Origin: Clostridia bacterium
Lineage (GTDB): Bacteria > Bacillota_A > Clostridia > Oscillospirales > CAG-272
NCBI GenBank assembly: GCA_017936125.1
Contig: JAGBGE010000022.1
Coordinates: 23,089 to 87,088 of the forward strand
Direction: 5' to 3'
DNA: 64,000 nt
Both the position numbers and the translations under genes were made by a program. The stretch's first letter is position 1; every line of letters starts with the position of its first letter. Shown here in pieces: positions 1 through 8,821 of the stretch. Below the pieces are notes generated by a model. The model made no database searches, was not told where the DNA came from, and saw nothing but the letters and a program-made list of their open reading frames with translations.

Positions 1-850
1 TCTTTACGTCGGGGTCAGGCACAGGCACAGCAGAAAACAGAGCCTGCGTGTAAGGATGCAGAGGATTACTGAAAATGCCCTCGGTATCTCCCATCTCCAT
101 CATATTGCCAAGGTACATAACCATAATTTTATCGGTGATATACTTGACTACCGAGAGGTCGTGAGAGATGAACATATAGGTGAGCCCCATTTTGTCCTGA
201 AGCTCCTTTAGCAGATTGATAATCTGCGCCTGAATCGACACGTCAAGAGCGCTGACGGGCTCGTCGCAAATAACAAGCTTAGGCTTAACCGCGAGAGCTC
301 TCGCGATACAGATACGCTGACGCTGTCCGCCCGAAAACTCGTGGGGATAGCGATCGTAGAACTGTGGACGGAGTCCGCACTTCTGCATAATGTCAAGCAC
401 GTAATCGTGTACTTCTTCTTTAGGAACGATTTTATGCTGGCGCACTGCCTCTGCAATAATGTTACCAACCGTCATTCTCGGTGACAGACTCGAATAGGGG
501 TCCTGGAAAATAAGCTGCATATCGGTGCGATGCTTTTTCATCGCGGATTTGCTGAGATTGGTAATATTCTCCCCCTCAAAATAGACCTCGCCGCCCGTGA
601 TGTCGTATAGCTTTAGAATAGTACGGCCGAGAGTCGTTTTACCGCAGCCAGACTCGCCTACGATACCAATAGTCTTGCCTCTCTCGAGAGTAAAGCTGAT
701 ATCGTCAACCGCGCGTAAATACGCAGTAGGTTTGCCAAAGAAATCGGTGGCAATCGGGAAATATTTTTTAAGATGCTCTACACGCAAGACCTCTTTACCT
801 TGTGAGGCAGGTGCAGACTCGGTTACAACGTTTTTGTTTTGCTCAATCAT
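1..850 (-). CDS. oppF: Oligopeptide ABC transporter ATP-binding protein OppF (partial, C-terminus outside window)
   Basis: This is the second ATPase of the Opp importer, which hydrolyses ATP on the cytoplasmic face to drive peptide uptake. Reading the minus strand from ATG at 850 gives MIEQNKNVVTES, then a Walker A GESGCGKTTLG around 605-650, the signature FSGGQRQR around 310-345, and a Walker B LVICDEPVSALD around 240-285. The frame is open to the window edge, so roughly the last 40-50 residues of a usual 320-330 residue OppF are missing. Its start codon overlaps the oppD stop (ATGA), which indicates translational coupling as the last visible gene of the opp operon. The frame was read from the sequence. 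OppF rather than OppD follows from its position and from pairing with the upstream ATPase. Confidence 0.93.
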   Translation of the reverse strand, partial: MIEQNKNVVTESAPASQGKEVLRVEHLKKYFPIATDFFGKPTAYLRAVDDISFTLERGKTIGIVGESGCGKTTLGRTILKLYDITGGEVYFEGENITNLSKSAMKKHRTDMQLIFQDPYSSLSPRMTVGNIIAEAVRQHKIVPKEEVHDYVLDIMQKCGLRPQFYDRYPHEFSGGQRQRICIARALAVKPKLVICDEPVSALDVSIQAQIINLLKELQDKMGLTYMFISHDLSVVKYITDKIMVMYLGNMMEMGDTEGIFSNPLHPYTQALFSAVPVPDPDVK

Positions 851-2013
851 TTTGTGTCCGCCTTTTCTTCATACAAATAGCAGGAAACCCAGTGAGTGTC
901 GCTTACCTGAACGCCTGCGGGATATTCGCCGCTGCACTTCTCGGTGCATCTGTTGCAGCGTCCCTTGAAATAGCAGGTGTTGGGAAGATTTATAGGATTG
1001 GGTACCTGTCCCGGAATGGAATAGAGGGGCTCGTTTACATTTGAATTAATCATAGGCTTACTCTTCTGCAAGCCTATGGTGTAAGGGTGAAGGGGGTTAT
1101 GGAAAATGTCGTGAGCCGTTCCCTTCTCGATAACACGTCCGGCATACATAACCACAACCTCGTCTGCCATCTCTGCGATAACACCGAGATCGTGAGTGAT
1201 CAGCATAATCGAGCAGCCCTGCTTTTTTTGCAAATCCTTGAGCAAATCCAGAATCTGCGCCTGAATGGTTACGTCAAGCGCCGTAGTAGGCTCGTCGGCA
1301 ATAATCAGCTTCGGGTCGCCTGCCAGAGCCATAGCAATCATTACTCTCTGACGCATACCGCCCGACAGCTCGTGCGGATAGCTGGAATACGTATGCTCGG
1401 GCATAGAGATACCAACCTTCTTAAGCATCTCAATCGAGCACGCCTTGGCGTCCTCGGCAGAAATACCCGGTGTATGTAAGAACGAAACCTCGTCCATCTG
1501 ATAACCTATTGTAAATACGGGATTAAGGCTAGTCATCGGCTCCTGGAAAATCATAGTGATATCTTTTCCGCGAATACGATACATCTCTGCGGTAGGCGTT
1601 TTCGCAATATCATAACCGATATCACGTCCGTCCTCCGTCTGACCTAAATCACCTGCGTTAAAGCGAATCTGTCCCTCTATCACCTGTCCCTGCGGTGCCT
1701 GGACAAGCTGCATAATCGAGAGCGAGGTAACGCTCTTACCGCAGCCAGACTCGCCTACGACGCCAACAATCTTGCACTTGGGAATATCAAAGGATACGCC
1801 GTTGACCGACATAACCGTGCCGTTGTCTGTGAAGAAGCAGGTCTTGAGCGAATCAATCTCGATAAGATTGTTATTATCTCTCATAGGGGCGGTATATTCA
1901 GCCAGAGTACGAGGCTTACGCTTCTCTGCCTCGTAATGCTTCATTTGCTTGATATTGTGGCGAATGATTGCACGGCTGTCTTTTACGGATAAATAATGAC
2001 CTTTTTGTTTCAT
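847..2013 (-). CDS. oppD: Oligopeptide ABC transporter ATP-binding protein OppD
   Basis: First ATPase of the Opp importer, 388 residues. It carries Walker A GESGCGKS, the Q-loop region MIFQEPMTSLNP, signature LSGGMRQR, Walker B LIIADEPTTALD and the H-loop ITHDLG. The C-terminal oligopeptide/dipeptide extension has the cysteine-containing segment CYFKGRCNRC, typical of this subfamily and sometimes linked to an iron-sulfur site. An AAAGGAA ribosome site sits 11 bases before the chosen ATG. The internal MRDNNN, about 44 residues later, has no such site, so the unusual basic N-terminal extension is probably real. It lies downstream of oppC and overlaps oppF by four bases. Confidence 0.95.
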   Translation of the reverse strand: MKQKGHYLSVKDSRAIIRHNIKQMKHYEAEKRKPRTLAEYTAPMRDNNNLIEIDSLKTCFFTDNGTVMSVNGVSFDIPKCKIVGVVGESGCGKSVTSLSIMQLVQAPQGQVIEGQIRFNAGDLGQTEDGRDIGYDIAKTPTAEMYRIRGKDITMIFQEPMTSLNPVFTIGYQMDEVSFLHTPGISAEDAKACSIEMLKKVGISMPEHTYSSYPHELSGGMRQRVMIAMALAGDPKLIIADEPTTALDVTIQAQILDLLKDLQKKQGCSIMLITHDLGVIAEMADEVVVMYAGRVIEKGTAHDIFHNPLHPYTIGLQKSKPMINSNVNEPLYSIPGQVPNPINLPNTCYFKGRCNRCTEKCSGEYPAGVQVSDTHWVSCYLYEEKADTK

Positions 2014-2139
2014 TGATATGATGATTCCTTTCTATGCCAAAGGCATATACTGAGATAATATTCTTTTTTGAATTTGATAAGTCGCGTCACCCTTGACGCA
2101 GAGACTCTGCCCTGCGTCAAAAGCGATACGCTCTTTTTC

Positions 2140-3195
2140 TTACTTTCTCGCCTTGGGGTCCATAGCATCACGCAAGCCGTCACCGACGAAGTTGAAGCCG
2201 AGAACCGCAATTACTATCATAAATCCGGCAGGCAGCCACATATTCACGTGGTAGGAAAGCACCTGAGGATCATTCGACGTGGCGATCATAGTTCCCCACG
2301 CAGCCTTGGGAAGCTGTACGCCGAGGCCAAGGTAACTAAGCGTGGATTCATAGAGAATAACGCTGCCAAGACCGAGCGTCATAGACACGATGAGCTGAGG
2401 CATAACGTTGGGAATAAGGTGGAAGAATATCTTGCGCCATATGGAAAGACCCATAACCTCCGTGGCAGTAATATATTCCTGCTCGCGAAGAGATAGAATC
2501 TGACCTCTGACAAGGCGCGCGACACCACTCCAGCTGAAGATGGTGATAATAACCATCAGGATATAAATTCGTTTGTCGGGCTCGATATTCCACGAGTCGA
2601 TCATAGCCGAAGCAATAAGCAGAATTGGAAGCATCGGGATACAGTTGAAAATATCCACGATTCTCATAATAAGCTGATCTACCCAGCCTCCGAAATAACC
2701 CGAAATGCCGCCGAGCAGCACGCCAATAAGCGTTTCAAGTATTACGACGATAAAGCCGATGGTGAGCGAGATTCGTCCACCGTACATAAGACGCACGAAA
2801 ACGTCCATACCCTTATCGTCAGTACCGAGAATATGTACACTGTCGGGAGAGGCGTAGTTGTTGATACCGCTTACGTGCTCAAGCTGCTCAACTACCTCGA
2901 TTTTATTACCGTTTGCATCGGTATAATCATAGGTCTGATAAATAAAGTTGGAAACCTCTGTTCTGTCAACCGTCTCCTCGCCCCATCTTTGATAAATCAC
3001 AGGGCCAAGGAATGAAAAAAGGAACAAAAATGCAATCATTACAAGTCCCACGATAGAAAGCTTGGAACGGAAAAATCTACGCATTACCAAGCGTATCGGG
3101 CTCATTTCCTGATAGGTTTCCTCTTCCTCTGTTACGGCTACGGTGTTCTCCGCAGCTTCAAGTTCGGTATCGAGCTTCTTTTCTTGTTCTGTCAT
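2140..3195 (-). CDS. oppC: Oligopeptide ABC transporter permease OppC
   Basis: Inner-membrane permease, 351 residues, paired with OppB to form the peptide channel. It has an acidic cytoplasmic N-terminus, a first helix after residue about 45 (LSIVGLVMIAFLFLFSFLG), a large loop, then the five-helix BPD_transp_1 core. The EAA-type loop that docks the ATPases reads TATEVMGLSIWRKIFFHLIPN. I chose ATG at 3195 because GTGAGG lies 10 bases upstream and it starts 10 bases after the oppB stop; the longer open frame to 3270 would overlap oppB and lacks a ribosome site. Second permease of the operon. Confidence 0.94.
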   Translation of the reverse strand: MTEQEKKLDTELEAAENTVAVTEEEETYQEMSPIRLVMRRFFRSKLSIVGLVMIAFLFLFSFLGPVIYQRWGEETVDRTEVSNFIYQTYDYTDANGNKIEVVEQLEHVSGINNYASPDSVHILGTDDKGMDVFVRLMYGGRISLTIGFIVVILETLIGVLLGGISGYFGGWVDQLIMRIVDIFNCIPMLPILLIASAMIDSWNIEPDKRIYILMVIITIFSWSGVARLVRGQILSLREQEYITATEVMGLSIWRKIFFHLIPNVMPQLIVSMTLGLGSVILYESTLSYLGLGVQLPKAAWGTMIATSNDPQVLSYHVNMWLPAGFMIVIAVLGFNFVGDGLRDAMDPKARK

Positions 3196-3205
3196 CTCTC
3201 TAACC

Positions 3206-4213
3206 TCACTTTCCAAGCTTGACTCTGGGGTCAACGATAGAATACATAATATCAGAGCACAAGGTACCAATAACAGTCAGAACTGCAAGGAACATATTGT
3301 AGCCCATGATGAAGGGAATATCACCCTCCTTGAGCGCCTGGTATGCCAAGCGACCGATACCGTCAATACCGAACACCTGCTCGGTAATCATCATACCGCC
3401 GAACAGCGAGGGCAGGATACCTGCAAGAAGCGTGGCAAGAGGTATCATAGTATTACGAAAGGCATGCGTGTAAATAACCTTGCTTTCGGACAAGCCCTTC
3501 GCTCTTGCGGTGCGGATATAGTCCGCGCCAAGCACCTCGAGGGTGTTTGTACGGGTATAACGCATAAGTCCGCCGATAGAAAGAATAACGCTGACGAAAA
3601 TAGGAAGCACCAGGTGATGTACTATATCACCGAACTTCTCCAAGCCGCCAACGAAATTGTCGGCGTAATCCTTAGTAGCATCAATAAGTCCGTTTGCAGG
3701 CAGCCAGCCGAGATCCACCGCAAACACCTTGATAACGATTGCGGCGAAGAAATAGGTCGGCAGCGATAGACCTATCATAGTAAACACCGTTACAGAGTAA
3801 TCTCTTATCGAATATTGATGAGTGGCACTGGAAATGCCAAGGGGAATGGCAATCAGGAATTGCAGTATCGTTGCCACTACCGCAATAGCGAAGGAAATCC
3901 ACATATTTTCACCGATAACCTGCGCGACGGGCTTATCATACTTGAAGGAATTACCAAGGTCACCCTGAAGCAGCTTGGTTATCCAGTTGAAATAACCCGT
4001 AGCGATTCCCGAAAACGAGGAATCTCCTATGCCATATAATTCTTTGAAATGGTCCACATCTTCTTGCTTGATGGCACCTGTTTGCAGCTGCGTCGCAAAT
4101 TTCAGATCCACGTAGTCATTCGGCATCATACGCACCATCGTGTAAATGATGATAGAAACGCCGAAGAGTATCAGGAGAGAAATAAGCAAGCGTTTTACAA
4201 TATACTTAAACAT
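3206..4213 (-). CDS. oppB: Oligopeptide ABC transporter permease OppB
   Basis: Inner-membrane permease of 335 residues with the usual OppB layout: an N-terminal helix (LLISLLILFGVSIIIYTMVRMMP), a periplasm-facing loop with the family-typical GDLGNSF segment, then five helices. The docking loop TARAKGLSESKVIYTHAFRN is clear. Ribosome site GGAAG precedes ATG with five bases. It lies between oppA and oppC; the 48-base gap to oppA shows no terminator, so all are probably one transcript. Confidence 0.95.
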   Translation of the reverse strand: MFKYIVKRLLISLLILFGVSIIIYTMVRMMPNDYVDLKFATQLQTGAIKQEDVDHFKELYGIGDSSFSGIATGYFNWITKLLQGDLGNSFKYDKPVAQVIGENMWISFAIAVVATILQFLIAIPLGISSATHQYSIRDYSVTVFTMIGLSLPTYFFAAIVIKVFAVDLGWLPANGLIDATKDYADNFVGGLEKFGDIVHHLVLPIFVSVILSIGGLMRYTRTNTLEVLGADYIRTARAKGLSESKVIYTHAFRNTMIPLATLLAGILPSLFGGMMITEQVFGIDGIGRLAYQALKEGDIPFIMGYNMFLAVLTVIGTLCSDIMYSIVDPRVKLGK

Positions 4214-4261
4214 TTTTTCTTCCGTTTTCTTTAATTGATAATAGAAATACGAGTGTGAGCC

Positions 4262-6907
4262 TTATTGCTCGATAATGAGAGAAACTAAATGAAGATCGTT
4301 TGTAAGTCCGCTGTAAGGAGAAAGCTCAGACTCGGGAGTGAGCGAATCAACGTCGATCTTATTCGTATTGAATGCAAAGAGGTCATCTCTCTGGTAGGTG
4401 GGAAGCTCGATAGCGAGCTGCATTACGATGTCAAGAGCCTGAGAGTAAAGATTCTTACGAATATTGTTGTCGGTAGTCTTACGAGCATCGTCGATAATCT
4501 CGGAAAGCTCCTCGATAAGCGCCTTCTCTGCGTCGTACTTGCCGCCTACGTTAAGCTTGATCTGCTTGTATCCCCAGTTGAGAGTAGAGGATGCGTTGGA
4601 GTCGATGTGATATACCTGATACATATCAGGGTCAATGGTAGAGCCCCATGCAGCCGCCCATACGGTAAGGTCACCGGTAGAGAGCTTCTTAAGAGCGTTA
4701 GCATCGGTAGTAACGTTAATCTGGAAACCAACCTCGTTTAAGAACTCGCCTGCGTGCCACATAGCCTGCCATGCGGGGTGGTCGGTCTCCTCACCTGCGA
4801 TGGTGAAGGTGTATTTGAGAATATGATTACCCTTTACATATACGCCGTTAGCGTCGAGGGTATATCCTGCTTCCTCTACCAAGGAGATGATGAACGCCTG
4901 CTGCTCCGCCTTAGTGAAGGTATCGCCCGCATTCTTGCCGCATTCCATAACGTACTCACGGTAAGCAGGGTTAACTACCGAGAGATCCTCCGGTACCTTG
5001 CCGCCGATATAGGGATAGTATGCGGTTGCCTTCTCGGGATAAGCCCAGCTGGACTTGGACATAGAGCGGTAGATAGCCTGAGCCGTGGTTTCGTAATAGT
5101 CTACGCACTCCTGAGTGTTGATTACGTGCATAATCGCCTGACGAACCTTCATATCAGGCACCTTACCTGCGTTAATACCAATGTATCCGTAGCCCGCGGT
5201 CTGAATAGACTCGTTGCCTATACCCTCGTTCTTCTTGCCGTCAAGCTCTGCGATGGTTTCAGGGTTAGCGTTGGGCTCCGCAAAGTCGATTTCGTTGTTG
5301 TAAAGCGAGTTGAGCATCTGGGTTGCGGATACTACCTGATAACGCACCTTCTTTATCTTTGCTTCACCCATGAGATAGTAGGGGTTGCGCTCGAAGTAGA
5401 TAACGCCCTTATCGTAAAAGTCGCCCGCCTTTACGCCGTCAAGACCGCCGCTGGACTTACTTGCAGCGTAAGGACCTGCGCCAACGGGAACGCCGAGCTT
5501 CTCGGGATTCTTAACTACGGTTTCCATGAAGCTCTGCGAGCCGCGCTCAACACCGAAATTGGAAACGAAGTCGAAGGCGTCAATATGCTCTTTGTCGGAA
5601 TAGTAGTACATAGGAGCTACACTGAATGCGAAGTTCCAGACAGCCTTGGGGTCTACGTCGTGAATAGTGATAGAGAGAACCTCGTTGCTCTCTGCTTTGC
5701 CGTCAGCAGAATAGGTAGGAACGGGATAGCTAACGCCGTTAACCGTAACGGGCTGCTCGCGGTTAGCAAACTTGATACCCGAAATGCTCGGGAAGAGGAT
5801 AGTAGCGTTCTGGAAATAGTCTTCCATCGCAACGTTGGTGAGATAGCCGTTAAGGGTAGATGCAGTTGCCCAATACTGAACAACCGTAGCGATGTCGTGA
5901 GGAATGTTTGCGGCGTATACAAACTCAATAGCGCGCTCCTTGCTCCAGCCAAGTACGTTATCCTTGGTATCAGCGTTGTAGTAGAGCTTACCCTCGTCTC
6001 TGTTCCAAACGATGTAGCCCTCGTTGTAGAGGAATGCCTCAACGTCGGTGGTGAGAAGGTCCTTGTAAACCTTGCCGGTCTTGTCTGAGAACGTAATCTG
6101 GTCGTAGGAGTTAAGAGAATTGGACCAGTCGTTGTTAAGCTCCTCTCTGAAGAGCTCGAGAGCCTTCTCGTAGTCCTCTACGAGATTAGCGTAAGCGGGA
6201 CCGTATTCGGAATACTCGGCAAGCTTCTCCTTGAAGCCGTCGCTGTCAAGATCGTTGTACTCGGAGAAAATATCGTTCGATGCGTCAACAAGCGCGTCAA
6301 TACGTGCGCTGGCATCGGTCTGGAACTGGAGCATAAATGCGTCCTGCTCCTTCTCGTTCTCGGTCTGAGTACGGTAAGCCTTAAGACCAACTATATCGGT
6401 AGAATAGATAGTACTCGAGCCGGTGTATGCGGGGTCGAGATATACGTAAAGGTTAAAGAGTACGTCCTTAATGGTAAGATAAGAGCCGTTAGAGAAACGC
6501 ACGTCATTCTTAAGCACGAAATAATAAGTGGTGGTCTGGTCAACGTCGGGTGTACCCTCGGTGATAATAGCGAGGTCCTTCGTTACTGCGGCCTCGTTAT
6601 CGCCGTATGTATAGTTACCGTCCTTATCGTTGGAGAGCATACCGAGCTGAGTCATACCTACGACGTTGCTATCGGTCGCAGAGGTCGAGAAGAAGGGATT
6701 GAATACCTTGTCAACCTCAAGGGTAGCGAATACCAACGGATCGGTTTCATTGTCATATACAGTCTTATTCTTGTCTCCGCCGAGAACGAGAATGAGAGTA
6801 ATTACTATGGCAATCGTTGCCACGCCTGCTGCAAATGCAGGCCACCATTTTTTCCAGAATGCCTTGTCGGCAAGCTTTACCTTTAATTTTTCAAAAAATT
6901 CTTTCAT
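4262..6907 (-). CDS. oppA: Membrane-anchored oligopeptide/solute-binding protein (SBP_bac_5), OppA-like, oversized
   Basis: Extracellular solute receptor of the importer, 881 residues, well above the 500-600 of ordinary OppA. Residues about 22-43 form one hydrophobic helix preceded by lysines and tryptophans. There is no lipobox cysteine, so it is probably held by an uncleaved N-terminal anchor. Family 5 landmarks are visible: VRFSNGSYLTIKDVLFNLYVYLDP, the GAGPY segment (VPVGAGPYAAS), YFERNPYY, MKVRQAIMHVIN and a C-terminal AWGSTIDPD. Extra length sits between residues about 180 and 430, an acidic insertion. Substrate is not readable. It heads the four transport genes and follows the lipoprotein gene by 27 bases. 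Confidence 0.88.
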   Translation of the reverse strand: MKEFFEKLKVKLADKAFWKKWWPAFAAGVATIAIVITLILVLGGDKNKTVYDNETDPLVFATLEVDKVFNPFFSTSATDSNVVGMTQLGMLSNDKDGNYTYGDNEAAVTKDLAIITEGTPDVDQTTTYYFVLKNDVRFSNGSYLTIKDVLFNLYVYLDPAYTGSSTIYSTDIVGLKAYRTQTENEKEQDAFMLQFQTDASARIDALVDASNDIFSEYNDLDSDGFKEKLAEYSEYGPAYANLVEDYEKALELFREELNNDWSNSLNSYDQITFSDKTGKVYKDLLTTDVEAFLYNEGYIVWNRDEGKLYYNADTKDNVLGWSKERAIEFVYAANIPHDIATVVQYWATASTLNGYLTNVAMEDYFQNATILFPSISGIKFANREQPVTVNGVSYPVPTYSADGKAESNEVLSITIHDVDPKAVWNFAFSVAPMYYYSDKEHIDAFDFVSNFGVERGSQSFMETVVKNPEKLGVPVGAGPYAASKSSGGLDGVKAGDFYDKGVIYFERNPYYLMGEAKIKKVRYQVVSATQMLNSLYNNEIDFAEPNANPETIAELDGKKNEGIGNESIQTAGYGYIGINAGKVPDMKVRQAIMHVINTQECVDYYETTAQAIYRSMSKSSWAYPEKATAYYPYIGGKVPEDLSVVNPAYREYVMECGKNAGDTFTKAEQQAFIISLVEEAGYTLDANGVYVKGNHILKYTFTIAGEETDHPAWQAMWHAGEFLNEVGFQINVTTDANALKKLSTGDLTVWAAAWGSTIDPDMYQVYHIDSNASSTLNWGYKQIKLNVGGKYDAEKALIEELSEIIDDARKTTDNNIRKNLYSQALDIVMQLAIELPTYQRDDLFAFNTNKIDVDSLTPESELSPYSGLTNDLHLVSLIIEQ

Positions 6908-6934
6908 ATCTAAATCTCCTTTTGAATTTTTTAC

Positions 6935-8113
6935 TTAGTTTGTTTGATCTGTAAGATTTGCTACCACGTCGGTGATCTCTGACGTATCACCCGTCGGAGT
7001 AAAGTACACCGCCTGATCCTCCAGCACGATTAGTGAGGATTCCTTATCGAAGCCGCTTGGCAGCTGCGTGCAGGTTACGGTAGCATTAGCAACGGTGACG
7101 TTAGTCAGAGTGCTCTTCTCCATCTTCATGGCGAGAGGCGCTACCAGGATCGCCTTTGTACCCGGATAGCCCGCCTTGATATCTATTGTAAAGTCCGAGA
7201 AGGTGATGTCTGAAATATCAGCGCCCTTCAGAGAACGGAAGAGACTGATGCACAAAAGACCGCCCTCGGTATTCAGGTCCGCATCGGTGATCAGACCGTT
7301 TTTACTGTTATCGTAAGAGAGGGTGAAGTTCTTAATAGCAAATCCGTTTCCCTTTATAATGCCCTTATAATCTCCGAATCCCGAGAATGCATCGCCCTCG
7401 AAATCAATATCGCAGGTTAAATAAAGATTAGCGTTCTTATTCGTAAGAAGCTTGCGTGAGGAATCTACGAGCACGTAGTCACCCTCAATGTAATGCAGGA
7501 AGACTCGTACAGCAGTATCCACATCTCCGCCGGGATGAGTAAAGCTCTTGTCCCAGGGCTCGTCATTCTCATTATACAGACCGCCGAGCGCAGTATAGCC
7601 GAATCGCTTATTACCGAAATAAGAAGCGTAGTAATCGTTAAAGGTGTCACCCTCGTTTACCTCATAGCTTCCAAGAGAATGAACCGTCTGATCCTTCTCA
7701 TCGCGGTAGCATACTTCGTATGTATAGAGAATATTTTTCTTCCACTTGGCATAGAGGGTTATTCCCGCCGATGTTACCTTATCGTTCTCGAAATCCCACT
7801 TGTCCTCATACGATACGTTGTCACCCTCGCCAACCTTCTTAGTATACCAGCCCTCAAGTGTGTAGCCGGTACGCATAATGGTCTGTCCCGAGAGCGTAGA
7901 GGGATCTACTATCAAATTGCTCGTTCCCTCATCAAAATCATAATACTGTATGACGGGTTGCTCGCAGTTTTGATAAATTCCGCCCTCCAGATGATAAACC
8001 ACCGCAACCTTATCGTCAAAATTTCTGGCACTGTCGCTACAGCCTGTGAGCATAGTCAAGAAGCACACGAAGCACAGACAAAGCACAGAGTACAAAGTTA
8101 AGTTTTTACGCAC
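6935..8113 (-). CDS. Lipoprotein with Listeria-Bacteroides (InlB-type) repeat, first gene of the opp operon
   Basis: A 392-residue secreted lipoprotein of unknown function. I place the start at GTG 8113 because AGGAGG lies seven bases upstream; the ATG at 8158 has no ribosome site. The product begins with a lysine-containing hydrophobic signal peptide ending in the lipobox LTGC (Cys25). Residues about 35-125 contain an InlB-type beta-grasp repeat (GYTLEGWYTKK ... LYAKWKK), usually found in cell-wall surface proteins. The rest is beta-rich with GLUG-like segments (SDITFSDFTIDIK). It sits at the promoter-proximal end of the opp operon, so it may assist the importer or capture its substrate; that role is inference. 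Confidence 0.8.
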   Translation of the reverse strand: MRKNLTLYSVLCLCFVCFLTMLTGCSDSARNFDDKVAVVYHLEGGIYQNCEQPVIQYYDFDEGTSNLIVDPSTLSGQTIMRTGYTLEGWYTKKVGEGDNVSYEDKWDFENDKVTSAGITLYAKWKKNILYTYEVCYRDEKDQTVHSLGSYEVNEGDTFNDYYASYFGNKRFGYTALGGLYNENDEPWDKSFTHPGGDVDTAVRVFLHYIEGDYVLVDSSRKLLTNKNANLYLTCDIDFEGDAFSGFGDYKGIIKGNGFAIKNFTLSYDNSKNGLITDADLNTEGGLLCISLFRSLKGADISDITFSDFTIDIKAGYPGTKAILVAPLAMKMEKSTLTNVTVANATVTCTQLPSGFDKESSLIVLEDQAVYFTPTGDTSEITDVVANLTDQTN

Positions 8114-8216
8114 GATATAACCTCCTAAAATATTCCAAAGGGACCTTCTGGTCTGCATTCCCTCGGGTTTGTTTGCTTAAAACTCAAAAACATTAATAAA
8201 AGACAACAGTATTTGT

Positions 8217-8270
8217 TTTGGTATGATAGATACACAAAGTGCCTATCATACCAAATGGGGTACCCCATTT
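8217..8270 (-). promoter_or_regulatory. Two adjoining inverted repeats in the opp operon leader
   Basis: A 13-base inverted repeat (TTTGGTATGATAG at 8217-8229 with CTATCATACCAAA at 8243-8255, 13-base spacer) shares three bases with a perfect 18-base palindrome (8253-8270, AAATGGGG|TACCCCATTT). Both lie between the predicted promoter (8398-8426) and the GTG start at 8113, so they would be in the 5' untranslated RNA. They could fold as two hairpins or act as operator sites. I recognise no known riboswitch. Confidence 0.6.
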
Positions 8271-8397
8271 TCGTTCTATTCAAAAGGACGCTCAAACCAG
8301 TATATTAAAATGAAATTGCCACCCAGAGCAAGATAAATTTTCCTAAATCTCTCTGTGATGACAACTTAATTGAATAGTTAAATGAGCTCTTTTATTA

Positions 8398-8426
8398 ATG
8401 ATAACACCAACAATAAATAATGTCAA
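8398..8426 (-). promoter_or_regulatory. Promoter of the lipoprotein-opp operon
   Basis: On the minus strand TTGACA (8421-8426) and TATCAT (8398-8403) are separated by exactly 17 bases, a near-consensus sigma-A promoter. Transcription would start near 8390 and leave an untranslated leader of about 275 bases before the GTG at 8113. Confidence 0.75.
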
Positions 8427-8743
8427 TAGATTAATTTTAATTTAAGTTTATATAATTATACAAAAATTTTAATGCATTTTTGTGCAAATTGACAAATTTT
8501 TATCAAAAAACGCATTTTGCAAGTTTTTTATAGTCTTTCTTTCATTTTAACATTCATTTTAATTGACTTTTCTGCTTTTTTTGTCATTTTTTATACTAAA
8601 GAGCAAGTTTTGTGCGCATAACTTGCAAAAAGGCACTTGAGAAAAGTGCTTTTTATCCTTATTAATTCTCCAAGCAACATTCTAACAAAAAACGCGATTA
8701 TGTAAATAAAGATAGTCAAAATACCCGCTTTCAATAATTGAAA
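8427..8743. other. AT-rich intergenic stretch without genes
   Basis: No open frame with a ribosome site is seen on either strand. It holds an inverted repeat GCAAGTT/AACTTGC (8603-8609, 8620-8626) followed directly by a hairpin with A- and T-flanks (8627-8654), which could terminate transcription in either direction. The remainder is low-complexity A/T. Confidence 0.6.
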
Positions 8744-8766
8744 AGGGCAACCTTTTTGGTTGCCCC
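8744..8766 (-). terminator. Rho-independent terminator after the first metallophosphatase gene
   Basis: GGGCAACC (8745-8752) pairs with GGTTGCCC (8758-8765) around a five-base loop. On the minus strand the stem is followed by TTTTC. It lies 56 bases past the stop codon at 8822. Confidence 0.8.
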
Positions 8767-8821
8767 ATTGTTTTATCGATTGTTTTTTTAGTGAAAGAAC
8801 CGTTTTTATTGAATCAGAAAT

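Noticed and set aside
3196..3270. Longer oppC start at 3270
   Set aside because: It overlaps the oppB end, has no ribosome site and adds residues with no family match.
8603..8654. A small RNA gene in the opp upstream spacer
   Set aside because: Two stem-loops are present but no promoter of matching strand and spacing was found, so I list them only as spacer content.
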